From NCBI RefSeq assembly GCF_902804485.1, contig NZ_CADCST010000086.1, positions 1 through 64,000 of the forward strand: a DNA stretch of 64,000 nt, read 5' to 3'. Shown in pieces: positions 1 through 7,757 of the stretch (positions are counted from its first letter, which is position 1; each line of letters starts with the position of its first letter). A model generated the notes under the pieces. That model did not search any database and was not told where the DNA came from. It was given only the letters and a program-made list of their open reading frames with translations. Both the position numbers and the translations under genes were made by a program. This stretch comes from Flavobacterium collinsii. Lineage in GTDB: Bacteria > Bacteroidota > Bacteroidia > Flavobacteriales > Flavobacteriaceae.

Positions 1-1
1 G

Positions 2-418
2 GAATGGACAGGTACATATTATTATTTTTACTCTAATAAGCCTATAAAAATTTTATTCGAGCTTCTAAAAACTGAAGCTTCTAAAATTAATTTTCTTTAC
101 GAATATTCGATATGGGAGAATGAAGAATCCTTGTTTTTTTTCAAAAACAAAGAGATCTATGATTTACACATGAGTAATGGATATAATAACGATATTAATA
201 CTGAGGGTTGTTTCTCCGTTCAGGCTAAAGTTACTAATTTAAATGGAGTAGCATCTTTATTTGAATTTGATGGTGTTAGAGATTTTAATCCTCAAGAAAT
301 TAATTTAGTGTTTGATGAACTTTTTTATTATGTTTTAATAGTTCCAAATTCTATTAATGAATGCAGTTTTTCTTCTAAAATAAATGAAATTTTCAACAAT
401 GTCATTAAACAGAAATAA
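2..418 (+). CDS. Hypothetical protein, 5' end outside window
   Basis: The reading frame is open from base 2 to the TAA at 416-418, so the gene starts before the window and only its last 138 residues are seen. An internal TTG at 131 could act as a start, but the frame upstream of it codes sensibly (EWTGTYYYFYSNKPIK), which favours a longer protein. The visible part is mixed alpha/beta, acidic and aromatic, without signal peptide or membrane segment. I do not recognise the family. A strong palindromic terminator follows 24 bases after the stop. Confidence 0.6.
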   Translation, partial: EWTGTYYYFYSNKPIKILFELLKTEASKINFLYEYSIWENEESLFFFKNKEIYDLHMSNGYNNDINTEGCFSVQAKVTNLNGVASLFEFDGVRDFNPQEINLVFDELFYYVLIVPNSINECSFSSKINEIFNNVIKQK

Positions 419-442
419 GAACATTTATTTCAAGGTTAAAAA

Positions 443-470
443 AAAAGCATCCGCCGCGGCGGATGCTTTT
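443..470. terminator. Bidirectional terminator hairpin
   Basis: This is a perfect 28-base palindrome with 14-base arms (AAAAGCATCCGCCG and its complement), A-rich on the left and T-rich on the right. It lies between two convergent genes and can end transcription both ways. The GC core TCCGCCGCGGCGGA recurs at 19971-19984. Confidence 0.85.
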
Positions 471-493
471 CTGAAATTGAATAGTATTTAAGA

Positions 494-1072
494 CTAGAAG
501 TTTTTAGAAACTCCAATGTTAAATGTTCTACCAAAATTAAAATCGAAGTTTTTAACTTCTGGTCCGTTGTTATCATAGTTTAAGGTGTTGTAACCTAAAC
601 CACCGATATTAAAGTTTAAACCAAAACCTTTTTTCATATCGATGAAAAGAGCTGGTGTTATACCAATGTACATACCATCTGCTTTAGCAGTTGAAGTAAG
701 TGACCCTGTGTACGTTTTGTCTTTTGCACTTTGAAAACCAGTTCCCAATTCAGCGAAGAAAGCGAAAGTTTGGTTCAATGGCATAGTGTAACGTAAAAAC
801 GCACCTAATTTAGTAGTGTTGTGTTTCACTTCGTTTACTCCTTGCTCCGTTTTGCTTGAACCAAAAGAAGCCTCACCCCCTACAGTCCAGTTGTCGTGAA
901 ATTGGTAACCTACTTTTGGAGAAAAATCAAATTCATTCGTTTTAACCTCATTGTTTCCTAAAGTTTTGGTTTGAGACTTGTAACCAATACCACCACCAAC
1001 TAAGATTGTTCCTTTTTGTGCGTTTGCAAAGCTAACCATAGCTAATGCAAGAACCACCAACATTTTTTTCAT
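494..1072 (-). CDS. Outer membrane beta-barrel protein (porin-like)
   Basis: This 192-residue protein has a Sec signal peptide (MKKMLVVLALAMVSFANA, then Q) and then alternating polar/hydrophobic strands with aromatic girdles (GGGIGYKSQ, VGYQFHDNWTVGGEASFG, LGAFLRYTMPL). It ends in an aromatic residue (NIGVSKNF), as OmpA/OmpW-like eight-stranded barrels do. The size fits the small 'porin family' barrels common in Flavobacteria. No catalytic residue or ligand site is visible, so the role beyond an outer-membrane barrel is unknown. It is monocistronic and diverges from gldA. Confidence 0.8.
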   Translation of the reverse strand: MKKMLVVLALAMVSFANAQKGTILVGGGIGYKSQTKTLGNNEVKTNEFDFSPKVGYQFHDNWTVGGEASFGSSKTEQGVNEVKHNTTKLGAFLRYTMPLNQTFAFFAELGTGFQSAKDKTYTGSLTSTAKADGMYIGITPALFIDMKKGFGLNFNIGGLGYNTLNYDNNGPEVKNFDFNFGRTFNIGVSKNF

Positions 1073-1216
1073 TATAAATTATTTTAAATTTGATATCCCT
1101 TTAACAAGAACGATGCCGCAACGACTGGCTTTTATGTTTTTTTTATGATTTCTTTAAAAGACAAAAATGTAGCAATCGAGCGTATTTCTGTTTACTTTTG
1201 TAGCAAATAAAAAGTC

Positions 1217-2113
1217 ATGTCGATAGCAGTAAACAACATATCAAAAAGTTACGGAACTCAAAAAGCGTTAAACGGAATTTCATTCTCTATTGAAAAAGGA
1301 GAAATCGTCGGATTTCTTGGTCCAAACGGAGCAGGAAAATCTACTTTAATGAAAATTTTGACCACCTATTTGTTGGCAGATAATGGCTCAGCCCTTGTAA
1401 ACGGTCACGATGTCATGACGGATGCGAAAGCAGTTCAACGTTCTATTGGCTATTTACCGGAACACAATCCATTGTATTTAGATTTGTATGTTCGTGAATA
1501 TTTGGCTTTTAATGCCAATGTTTATCAAGTTCCAAAATCAAGAATTGAAGAAGTCATTCAACTGACAGGACTGTCAGGTGAAAGTCATAAAAAGATAGGG
1601 CAATTGTCTAAAGGATACCGCCAGCGTGTGGGCCTTGCCAACGCTTTACTGCACGATCCGGAAGTTTTAATTCTGGACGAACCTACTACTGGACTGGACC
1701 CCAATCAGTTGATGGAAATTCGAAATGTAATTAAAAATGTAGGGAAAAATAAAACCGTTTTTTTGTCTACTCATATTATGCAAGAGGTAGAAGCCATTTG
1801 CGATCGTGTCATAATTATTGACAAAGGACAAATTGTTGCCGATAAAAAATTAGACCACCTGGTTTCTGAAGATAAAGCGCAAGTGATTGAAGTTGAATTT
1901 GATTATCAAATCGAAGAACAGCTTTTAGCAAAACTTGAAAATATTACTGCTTATAAAAACACTCACGATATGACCTGGGAGCTGACTTTTGTTTCCGAAA
2001 AAGACATGCGCCCCGCTATTTTTGATTTTGCCAACGAAAATGGTTTAAAAACACTACAACTAAATCAGAAGAATAAAAATCTGGAAGCCGTTTTTAGAGA
2101 AATTACAAAATAA
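1217..2113 (+). CDS. gldA: Gliding motility ABC transporter ATP-binding protein GldA
   Basis: This 298-residue ATPase has Walker A GPNGAGKST (about 35-43), signature loop LSKGYRQRVG (about 133-142), Walker B VLILDEPTTGLDP and H-loop STHIM, followed by the roughly 85-residue C-terminal extension of DrrA-like exporters. Length and the 'YLPEHNPLYLDLYVREYL' Q-loop region match GldA, which with GldF and GldG forms an ABC transporter needed for flavobacterial gliding. gldFG are not next to it, which is usual in Flavobacterium. A -7 like TACTTTTG lies at 1193-1200, leaving a very short leader and no Shine-Dalgarno. A strong terminator follows. Other DrrA-type ATPases are possible but less likely. 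Confidence 0.85.
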   Translation: MSIAVNNISKSYGTQKALNGISFSIEKGEIVGFLGPNGAGKSTLMKILTTYLLADNGSALVNGHDVMTDAKAVQRSIGYLPEHNPLYLDLYVREYLAFNANVYQVPKSRIEEVIQLTGLSGESHKKIGQLSKGYRQRVGLANALLHDPEVLILDEPTTGLDPNQLMEIRNVIKNVGKNKTVFLSTHIMQEVEAICDRVIIIDKGQIVADKKLDHLVSEDKAQVIEVEFDYQIEEQLLAKLENITAYKNTHDMTWELTFVSEKDMRPAIFDFANENGLKTLQLNQKNKNLEAVFREITK

Positions 2114-2146
2114 ACCTTCCGCTCTCAGCTTCATTTTAAAGATAAA

Positions 2147-2190
2147 AACCAATTTATTCTACTTTAGAATAAATTGGTTTTCTTTTTTAT
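2147..2190 (+). terminator. Intrinsic terminator after gldA
   Basis: Perfect 14-base arms (AACCAATTTATTCT at 2147-2160 and its complement at 2166-2179) enclose a five-base loop and are followed by a T-rich run. Confidence 0.85.
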
Positions 2191-2609
2191 ACTGTCTCTC
2201 CACACTTTTCTAAAAAGCCATGAAGCCCTACTTTTATTGACTTCTTCAGTAAATCACCTTTATTCTTTTCTATTTTACGCTTTTTATCAAAAATAAAAAA
2301 CCTTAAAAACTAAGCAGTTAAAATATTTGTCGTAAATTTTAACTATATTTATTTAGACTTAATATAAATAGTATTATATTTGACAACTGAAATCAAATAT
2401 CACTCCTATGTTTTCCACAATCCTTCCAATAAAAACCACAATTTACAAGTTATCAAACCGCTTGTCACTTCTTCAAAACATGCTTTCTGACAAACTCGAA
2501 CAACTCGTTTTACAGTAAAGCGCATCTGGCAAAAAATATTGGCTACTGCTTATCCGTCCAGATTACCAAATTACTTTAAATCCCCATTGCAAAAAACATT
2601 ACAAACATC
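2191..2609. other. Intergenic region with a long receptor leader
   Basis: This AT-rich stretch holds the promoter at 2352-2382 and then about 220 bases of probable untranslated leader before the receptor gene. The leader contains a 36-codon frame (2408-2518) with no recognisable content. I see no riboswitch or terminator. Confidence 0.5.
2352..2382 (+). promoter_or_regulatory. Bacteroidota-type promoter for the receptor gene
   Basis: TTTA (2352-2355), 19 bases, then TATATTTG (2375-2382) fits the TTTG / TAnnTTTG pattern with one mismatch. Transcription would start near 2388. Confidence 0.55.
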
Positions 2610-4730
2610 ATGAAGCATATTATAACATCTATTGTACTCGCATTTTCGGTCTACGGATACTCGCAGACAGAAAAAGGAAGAGACAGCATCGTCGAAACCT
2701 CGATCAATGCATTGGATGAAATTGTAATTACAAAAAAGAAGGTTTTATATACTCAAAAATCAGATCGATTGGTTTTTAATGTCGAAAATAGCATTGTTTC
2801 TGAAGGCGGTACCGCTTTAGACGTCTTATCACGCGCTCCCGGTGTTGTGGTATCACAGGACGGAGAGTTATCCATTCGTGGACAACAAGGTGTCGGGGTA
2901 ATGATTAATGGTAAATTAACGCAACTTTCGCAAAAGGAACTAGCGAATTACCTAAAGTCTACAACCTCATCCAATATCAAACAAATTGAGGTGATCACCA
3001 ATCCTTCTTCAAAATACGATGCCACCGGAAAGGCCGGAATCATTAATATTATTCTTAAAAAACCTAATGTGGGCGGACTTAAAGGAACGGCATTTACCAA
3101 CTATGGAAGAGGCCGTAAAAACAGAACAAATTCAGGCGTAAACCTGAGTTACAACAAAGATAAGTTTGGCGTTTACGGAAATTACAGCTACACTTTCAGA
3201 GGTGAGGAAGAACGCAAAGAATTTGATCAGATTCAATACACAGACAACACCCGTCAAACTATTTCAACAAAAAACCATCAGACCTCGTTTACAGATGAAC
3301 CACTGACTTCTAATAATTTTAAAATTGGAACTACCTACGAAGTTTCTCCTAAAACGAATTTAGAAGTTTATATTGATGCCAAACTGGGGCGTTACGAGAA
3401 CATCGCTAACGGTAGAAATACATTGCTAAATACTTCAAATCAGGTACAATTTGATGCTATAACCTTCAACGACAGTAAAGAAAAGTGGAATGATTATACG
3501 TATGGCTTTTCAGGAGTTCATAAATTTAATACCGAAGGAAAAAACATGTCGTTTGATTTTGAGTATGAGACATCAAAGTTCAGATCGAATCAGTTTCAGA
3601 GTGCCAAAAATACAAATCCCGCAGCTATAGCTGTGAATGATCGTAGAGGCTTTATTCCGTCGCAATTGCGTGTTTTTACAGGAAAAATTGATTTCGTCAA
3701 TCCGCTAAAGGAAAAACAATCGATCGAATGGGGAGTTAAAGCCAGTGTGAAAAACAATGACAACCCATCGGTTTATGAATATTACAACAACAATCAGTGG
3801 ATCGTTGACCTTAACTCTACTAATCATTTTGAGTACAAAGAGCAAATTTATGCCGCTTACGCCAATTATAAATACCAATTGGAGAATTTCAATATTCAGG
3901 GAGGTTTAAGAACGGAATATACTGCCATAAATATTTTACAGAAGACCTTAAATGAAGCGCACAAAGACGATTATTTAAAATGGTTCCCAAGTGTTTCTTT
4001 GAAATATGAGCTAAGCAACGACCATTCCTTGCACGCCTCCTACAGTAAAAGAATCAACAGACCGAGTCAGTTTGATCTTAATCCGTTTCGTTTTTACGAT
4101 GATTCATTCAACTATTCACAGGGGAATCCGAATTTGGTTCCGGAGATTACACATTCTACAGAAATTGGATATGCCTGGAAAAGTGCTTTTATGGCTTCGC
4201 TGTATTTCAGTAAAACCAAAGATGTTTTTACAGAGGTTTACGATTATAATCCTGCCAATAATACTACTGTGACATCCCAAATAAACGTGGACAAATCGTA
4301 CAATTATGGTGTAAATATTACCAATACAGCCGAAATTTACAAATGGTGGTCAGTGAATACTCTTTTCAATATTTTCGAGAATAGATTTATGGGGAATGTG
4401 GTAAATACGGATAAAATTGATCCAATTGTTACTTTAAACCTAAGTGTTCAGAACTCGTTTACGATTACCGAAAGCTTGAAAGCCGAAGCCAACGCACAAT
4501 ACCAGTCAAAATCTAATCTTGGGATTTATGAAAGAGATGCTTTTTTTGATTTTAGTATTGGTATCTCAAAACAGGTGCTGGCTAAAAAAGGAAATATCAA
4601 ACTTAATATTACAGACATTTTTAATACTAATAATTTTCACATCAATTCGGTTATAGCGCAAACGAGCATCAATAAAAGATACGATCTCGACAACCGTATT
4701 GCTACTATAGCCTTTACGTACAGAATATAA
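2610..4730 (+). CDS. TonB-dependent receptor, outer membrane beta-barrel family
   Basis: This 706-residue protein has a signal peptide (MKHIITSIVLAFSVYGYSQ), then directly a plug domain (about 30-150; DEIVITKKK, LDVLSRAPGVVV, IKQIEVITNPSSKYDATGKAGIINI) and a C-terminal barrel of the OMP_b-brl_3 type ending in FTYRI. It lacks the N-terminal carboxypeptidase-regulatory-like domain of many Bacteroidota receptors. It stands alone, with no SusD, lipoprotein or permease beside it, so the substrate cannot be named. The close relatives are usually annotated only as outer-membrane beta-barrel proteins, and TonB coupling is inferred from the plug. Confidence 0.8.
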   Translation: MKHIITSIVLAFSVYGYSQTEKGRDSIVETSINALDEIVITKKKVLYTQKSDRLVFNVENSIVSEGGTALDVLSRAPGVVVSQDGELSIRGQQGVGVMINGKLTQLSQKELANYLKSTTSSNIKQIEVITNPSSKYDATGKAGIINIILKKPNVGGLKGTAFTNYGRGRKNRTNSGVNLSYNKDKFGVYGNYSYTFRGEEERKEFDQIQYTDNTRQTISTKNHQTSFTDEPLTSNNFKIGTTYEVSPKTNLEVYIDAKLGRYENIANGRNTLLNTSNQVQFDAITFNDSKEKWNDYTYGFSGVHKFNTEGKNMSFDFEYETSKFRSNQFQSAKNTNPAAIAVNDRRGFIPSQLRVFTGKIDFVNPLKEKQSIEWGVKASVKNNDNPSVYEYYNNNQWIVDLNSTNHFEYKEQIYAAYANYKYQLENFNIQGGLRTEYTAINILQKTLNEAHKDDYLKWFPSVSLKYELSNDHSLHASYSKRINRPSQFDLNPFRFYDDSFNYSQGNPNLVPEITHSTEIGYAWKSAFMASLYFSKTKDVFTEVYDYNPANNTTVTSQINVDKSYNYGVNITNTAEIYKWWSVNTLFNIFENRFMGNVVNTDKIDPIVTLNLSVQNSFTITESLKAEANAQYQSKSNLGIYERDAFFDFSIGISKQVLAKKGNIKLNITDIFNTNNFHINSVIAQTSINKRYDLDNRIATIAFTYRI

Positions 4731-4775
4731 TATTTTGGATCTTTAGTTTCCTTGTTTTTGTTTTTTTTTTGAATG

Positions 4776-4810
4776 AAAGAGCCTGTTGTAGTTAGCAGGC
4801 TCTTTTTGTT
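4776..4810 (+). terminator. Intrinsic terminator after receptor gene
   Basis: Perfect 10-base arms (AAAGAGCCTG at 4776-4785, complement at 4796-4805) with a 10-base loop, then TTTTTG. Confidence 0.85.
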
Positions 4811-4813
4811 TGT

Positions 4814-5092
4814 GGGGTTAACCGTAAAGCAAGCAAGTATAGTATTTTTGCTCGCAAAGACGCAAAGACGCAGAGTTTAATTTTCTGACACTTAATATCT
4901 TGTTGAGATTATTTATCCTGCAGCATACTGCCGCAAGTAAAAAAGTCTTGAGGTTGCGGGGTCAACCGCAAAGCAGGCATAGTATTTTTTGCTCGCAAAG
5001 ACGCAGAGACGCAAAGTTTAATTTTCTGGCACTTATCATCTTGTTGAGATTATTTATCCTGTAGCACACTGCCACAAGTAAAAAGACCTTGA
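4814..5092. repeat. Two tandem copies of a ~137-base intergenic repeat
   Basis: Copy 1 (about 4814-4950) and copy 2 (about 4958-5092) are direct repeats 144 bases apart. Both carry GCTCGCAAAGACGCA, TTTAATTTTCTG and CTTGTTGAGATTATTTATCC in the same order, with scattered substitutions. The block lies between two transcription units that converge on it and has no reading frame. The GCAAAGACGC motif is typical of dispersed Flavobacterium intergenic repeats. Confidence 0.8.
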
Positions 5093-5141
5093 AAATGATA
5101 TTAAGAACTTTGTCAGACTGAGCGAAGTCGAAGTCCCACAA

Positions 5142-5189
5142 AGCAAAAAAAAAGTCTTTTGAGGAATCTTACTTCACACAAAAGACTTT
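5142..5189 (-). terminator. Terminator of the Xus-like operon
   Basis: Read on the minus strand, AAAGTCTTTTG (5189-5179) pairs with its complement at 5161-5151 and is followed by a run of nine T. Confidence 0.85.
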
Positions 5190-5230
5190 AAGGAAACTAA
5201 CCAACATTAAACAATTAGAATCAAACGGAT

Positions 5231-6385
5231 TTACCCTTTTGATTTTTGTTTTTTCTTTCTTCCCCACCAAATATAAAATCCGGTAACGGGCAAACTCGCA
5301 CAGATTAAACTGGCAGTGAAATAAATGATCTTGGTCGACAATCCTCCTATTGCACCAATATGAAGACTGTAATTCGATCGCATCAACCAATCCGAAAAAC
5401 GTTCATTACCAATATATTTTTCTGATTTTGGAAGTAATTCAAGCGTTTTGGAGTCAAAATACAAATCTCTCCAAATGCCTTTGTACATGTCCGTACAGGC
5501 GTAAAAATCATCTTTAGGATCATCGGGAAAATGAATGATGACCGCTTCTTTATTTTCCTGGGCAATTTCTGTCCGAACCTTTTTCCAAATAAAATCGGCA
5601 GCGGCCAGCTTGTCCAATTGGGGCTTAGACAGAGGCTTTGCAACCGAAACGGTTTGTTCTTTTACTTCTTCCCATCCACCACTAATCCAGTAAGTACTTT
5701 CTCTTAACCAATGAAAACTCATTAACAATCCGGTAAACGAGATTAGCAAGGCCAGAATGAGTACATAAAACCCCATTACATTGTGCAAATCATAGTTAAG
5801 ACGTTTAAACTTAGCGTCCCACTTTACTTTAAAACTGCTATTAAGGGTTGTTTTGTTCCATTTTTTCGGAAACCATAATATAAGTCCGCTTATCAGTAAA
5901 AAGAAAAAGATAAAGGTTGCCCAGGCCGTTATCTGTGCCCCAATATCCCGTTCCAGCCAAAGATTTCGATGTCCTTCATCGATAATATGAAAAAAATCTT
6001 CATGATCTACCATTCCGGTAATTTTGCCATTATAAGGATTCACATAAATCAACGAATCCGATTCGATATCGACCTTAACTGATTTGTCTAAACCATTATA
6101 CCAGACCCCATGGATTTCTTTGTTGGGCAATACTTTTTGAACAGCTGCATAAATTTGGGAAGGAGGCAACAATCGCTCCGGACTTTGCGCCTCAACGTTG
6201 AGCCAGGGCGAGGTAAGCTGTTTGATTTCATGCTCAAAAACCAATATACAACCCGTAATTGCCATGATAAATACAATTATTCCTGAAGCAAGTCCCAGCC
6301 ATAAGTGCAGCCAGGCATTGATTTTACTAAAACGTGATTTTCCTTTATTGGGCGGCTTGCCGGTACGACTTTTAAAAATATTCAT
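5231..6385 (-). CDS. PepSY-domain inner membrane protein (XusC-like)
   Basis: This 384-residue membrane protein has a basic N-terminus, a first membrane helix at about 27-50 (WLHLWLGLASGIIVFIMAITGCILVF), a periplasmic PepSY region, helices near 150-172 and 203-226, a second periplasmic PepSY-like stretch and a last helix near 348-372 ending in KKKQKSKG. The layout is that of PepSY-associated TM proteins, often linked to siderophore or haem iron reduction. Gene order receptor - DUF4374 lipoprotein - PepSY is that of Bacteroides XusABC, where XusC is the PepSY protein. It is the last gene of the operon, separated from the lipoprotein by a 16-bp hairpin. The reductase role is family knowledge and is not proved here. 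Confidence 0.8.
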   Translation of the reverse strand: MNIFKSRTGKPPNKGKSRFSKINAWLHLWLGLASGIIVFIMAITGCILVFEHEIKQLTSPWLNVEAQSPERLLPPSQIYAAVQKVLPNKEIHGVWYNGLDKSVKVDIESDSLIYVNPYNGKITGMVDHEDFFHIIDEGHRNLWLERDIGAQITAWATFIFFFLLISGLILWFPKKWNKTTLNSSFKVKWDAKFKRLNYDLHNVMGFYVLILALLISFTGLLMSFHWLRESTYWISGGWEEVKEQTVSVAKPLSKPQLDKLAAADFIWKKVRTEIAQENKEAVIIHFPDDPKDDFYACTDMYKGIWRDLYFDSKTLELLPKSEKYIGNERFSDWLMRSNYSLHIGAIGGLSTKIIYFTASLICASLPVTGFYIWWGRKKKQKSKG

Positions 6386-6424
6386 TACAATAATAATTAG
6401 AAACTAGGACAGGATTTATAAACA

Positions 6425-6463
6425 AAACGGTTTGAGGATTGTTTATAAATCCTCAAACCGTTT
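6425..6463 (-). terminator. Perfect 16-bp hairpin between DUF4374 and PepSY genes
   Basis: AAACGGTTTGAGGATT (6425-6440) and its exact complement (6448-6463) flank a seven-base loop, followed on the minus strand by a broken T-rich tail. In an operon this could lower expression of the last gene or stabilise the upstream mRNA. Confidence 0.65.
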
Positions 6464-6477
6464 AAAGGGGCATTAAT

Positions 6478-7722
6478 TTAGTAGGTAAGTTTACCAATTG
6501 AAGGCAAGTAAAGACCTTCTTTAATAAGTGCTCCGGCTTTTGCAGCACCGGTTGCAATGTCAATTTGGTATACACGAGCCTGTTCTCCTGTTACAAAACT
6601 TTTGTAGGCTTTTCCGTTTTCCACAAACATACTTCCCAATCCGAAGAATTCATCTCCTCCATGATCAGGCAATCCGGTAACGGCTAAAATTGTTTTGGCA
6701 GATAAATCAAGTATTGCCGACTTGAAAATTGTTTTTGTGTTAAGGAAACTGTACACAGAATTGGCAGCATCAACTTCGGTAGGAATATAGGAAATGAAAA
6801 CTTTCTCTCCTCCTAAAGGATACGCAGCAAGCACTTTTCCTTTTAGCGTACTAGACTGAAGATCAAAAAAGTAACCTGGATCAAACTTAGCATCCCCTTT
6901 TCTAATACGTAAAACTCCTGAAGAAACACCTGTAACAGGATACCCTCCGGCACGGGCATTTGAAGAGAACGTATAAACATCTCCGGATTCTGTCTGAACA
7001 ATTCCGGTATTGGTATAGTAAAGTCCAATTGCGGTTGTTCTTGCATCTTTTATGGTACTTACATATTCTAAAGAAGGGTATTTGTAAACTCTTACCGTAG
7101 CATCAGATGACAATACTTTATTGCTTCCGTCACTAACATCTTTCGTATAAACCGGAACGAAAAGTTTATCTCCTGAAACTGCAGCTCCTGTTGGCCAGTA
7201 CAATATTTTTTTGTTTGCCGGATTAACGCTAAAATCGTTAAACTTACGTCCATCGATAGAAACAGTAGCGGGGTTGTAAATCATCAATTCATAATCGGAT
7301 GAACTACCGTCCCAGGTTGCACCAATATTGATCATTTTTTTATCGTCGGTATAACCAACTGCATAAGAAGACTCGAAAGAAAGTTTATCTCCTGCTGCTA
7401 ATTTTCCTGTATTGTTTAAACGAAACGATACTGAGCCTTCATCACCTGTACTTAGAGCAAAAAAGGTATTACTCACCGGAAAACAGCTTCCTTCCTGCTC
7501 GATTCCAACTCCTTTTGCACTAATTTCTCCGGTCATTAACTGATCTATAGAATTAAAATCCAATATATACTGCGTATAATCGGCCAACCAGTATGATGCA
7601 ACATATTTAGTTCCATTTACAGCTGGTGTTTCATCTTTAGACGAATCATCACTGCTGCATGAAAAGGTAGATAATGACAGAAAAGCCAATGCAAAGCATT
7701 TTGCGAATTTGTTTACAAACAT
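6478..7722 (-). CDS. DUF4374 surface lipoprotein (XusB-like)
   Basis: This 414-residue protein has a lipoprotein signal (LSTFSC, lipid-bearing Cys22) followed by SSDDSSKDE, an acidic stretch like the surface-export signal of Bacteroidota lipoproteins. The rest is beta-rich with repeated short strands, consistent with the DUF4374 beta-propeller. In Bacteroides XusB this fold sits on the cell surface and captures ferric catecholate siderophores such as enterobactin. It lies 35 bases downstream of the receptor start-side partner, in the same operon. Ligand specificity here is inferred from gene order only. Confidence 0.8.
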   Translation of the reverse strand: MFVNKFAKCFALAFLSLSTFSCSSDDSSKDETPAVNGTKYVASYWLADYTQYILDFNSIDQLMTGEISAKGVGIEQEGSCFPVSNTFFALSTGDEGSVSFRLNNTGKLAAGDKLSFESSYAVGYTDDKKMINIGATWDGSSSDYELMIYNPATVSIDGRKFNDFSVNPANKKILYWPTGAAVSGDKLFVPVYTKDVSDGSNKVLSSDATVRVYKYPSLEYVSTIKDARTTAIGLYYTNTGIVQTESGDVYTFSSNARAGGYPVTGVSSGVLRIRKGDAKFDPGYFFDLQSSTLKGKVLAAYPLGGEKVFISYIPTEVDAANSVYSFLNTKTIFKSAILDLSAKTILAVTGLPDHGGDEFFGLGSMFVENGKAYKSFVTGEQARVYQIDIATGAAKAGALIKEGLYLPSIGKLTY

Positions 7723-7757
7723 GATTATAATTATTAAGGGTTATTATTAAAATTGAA

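Noticed and set aside
2408..2518. 36-codon frame in the receptor leader
   Set aside because: No enriched codon, no terminator after it and no recognisable content. It is probably a chance frame in the untranslated leader.
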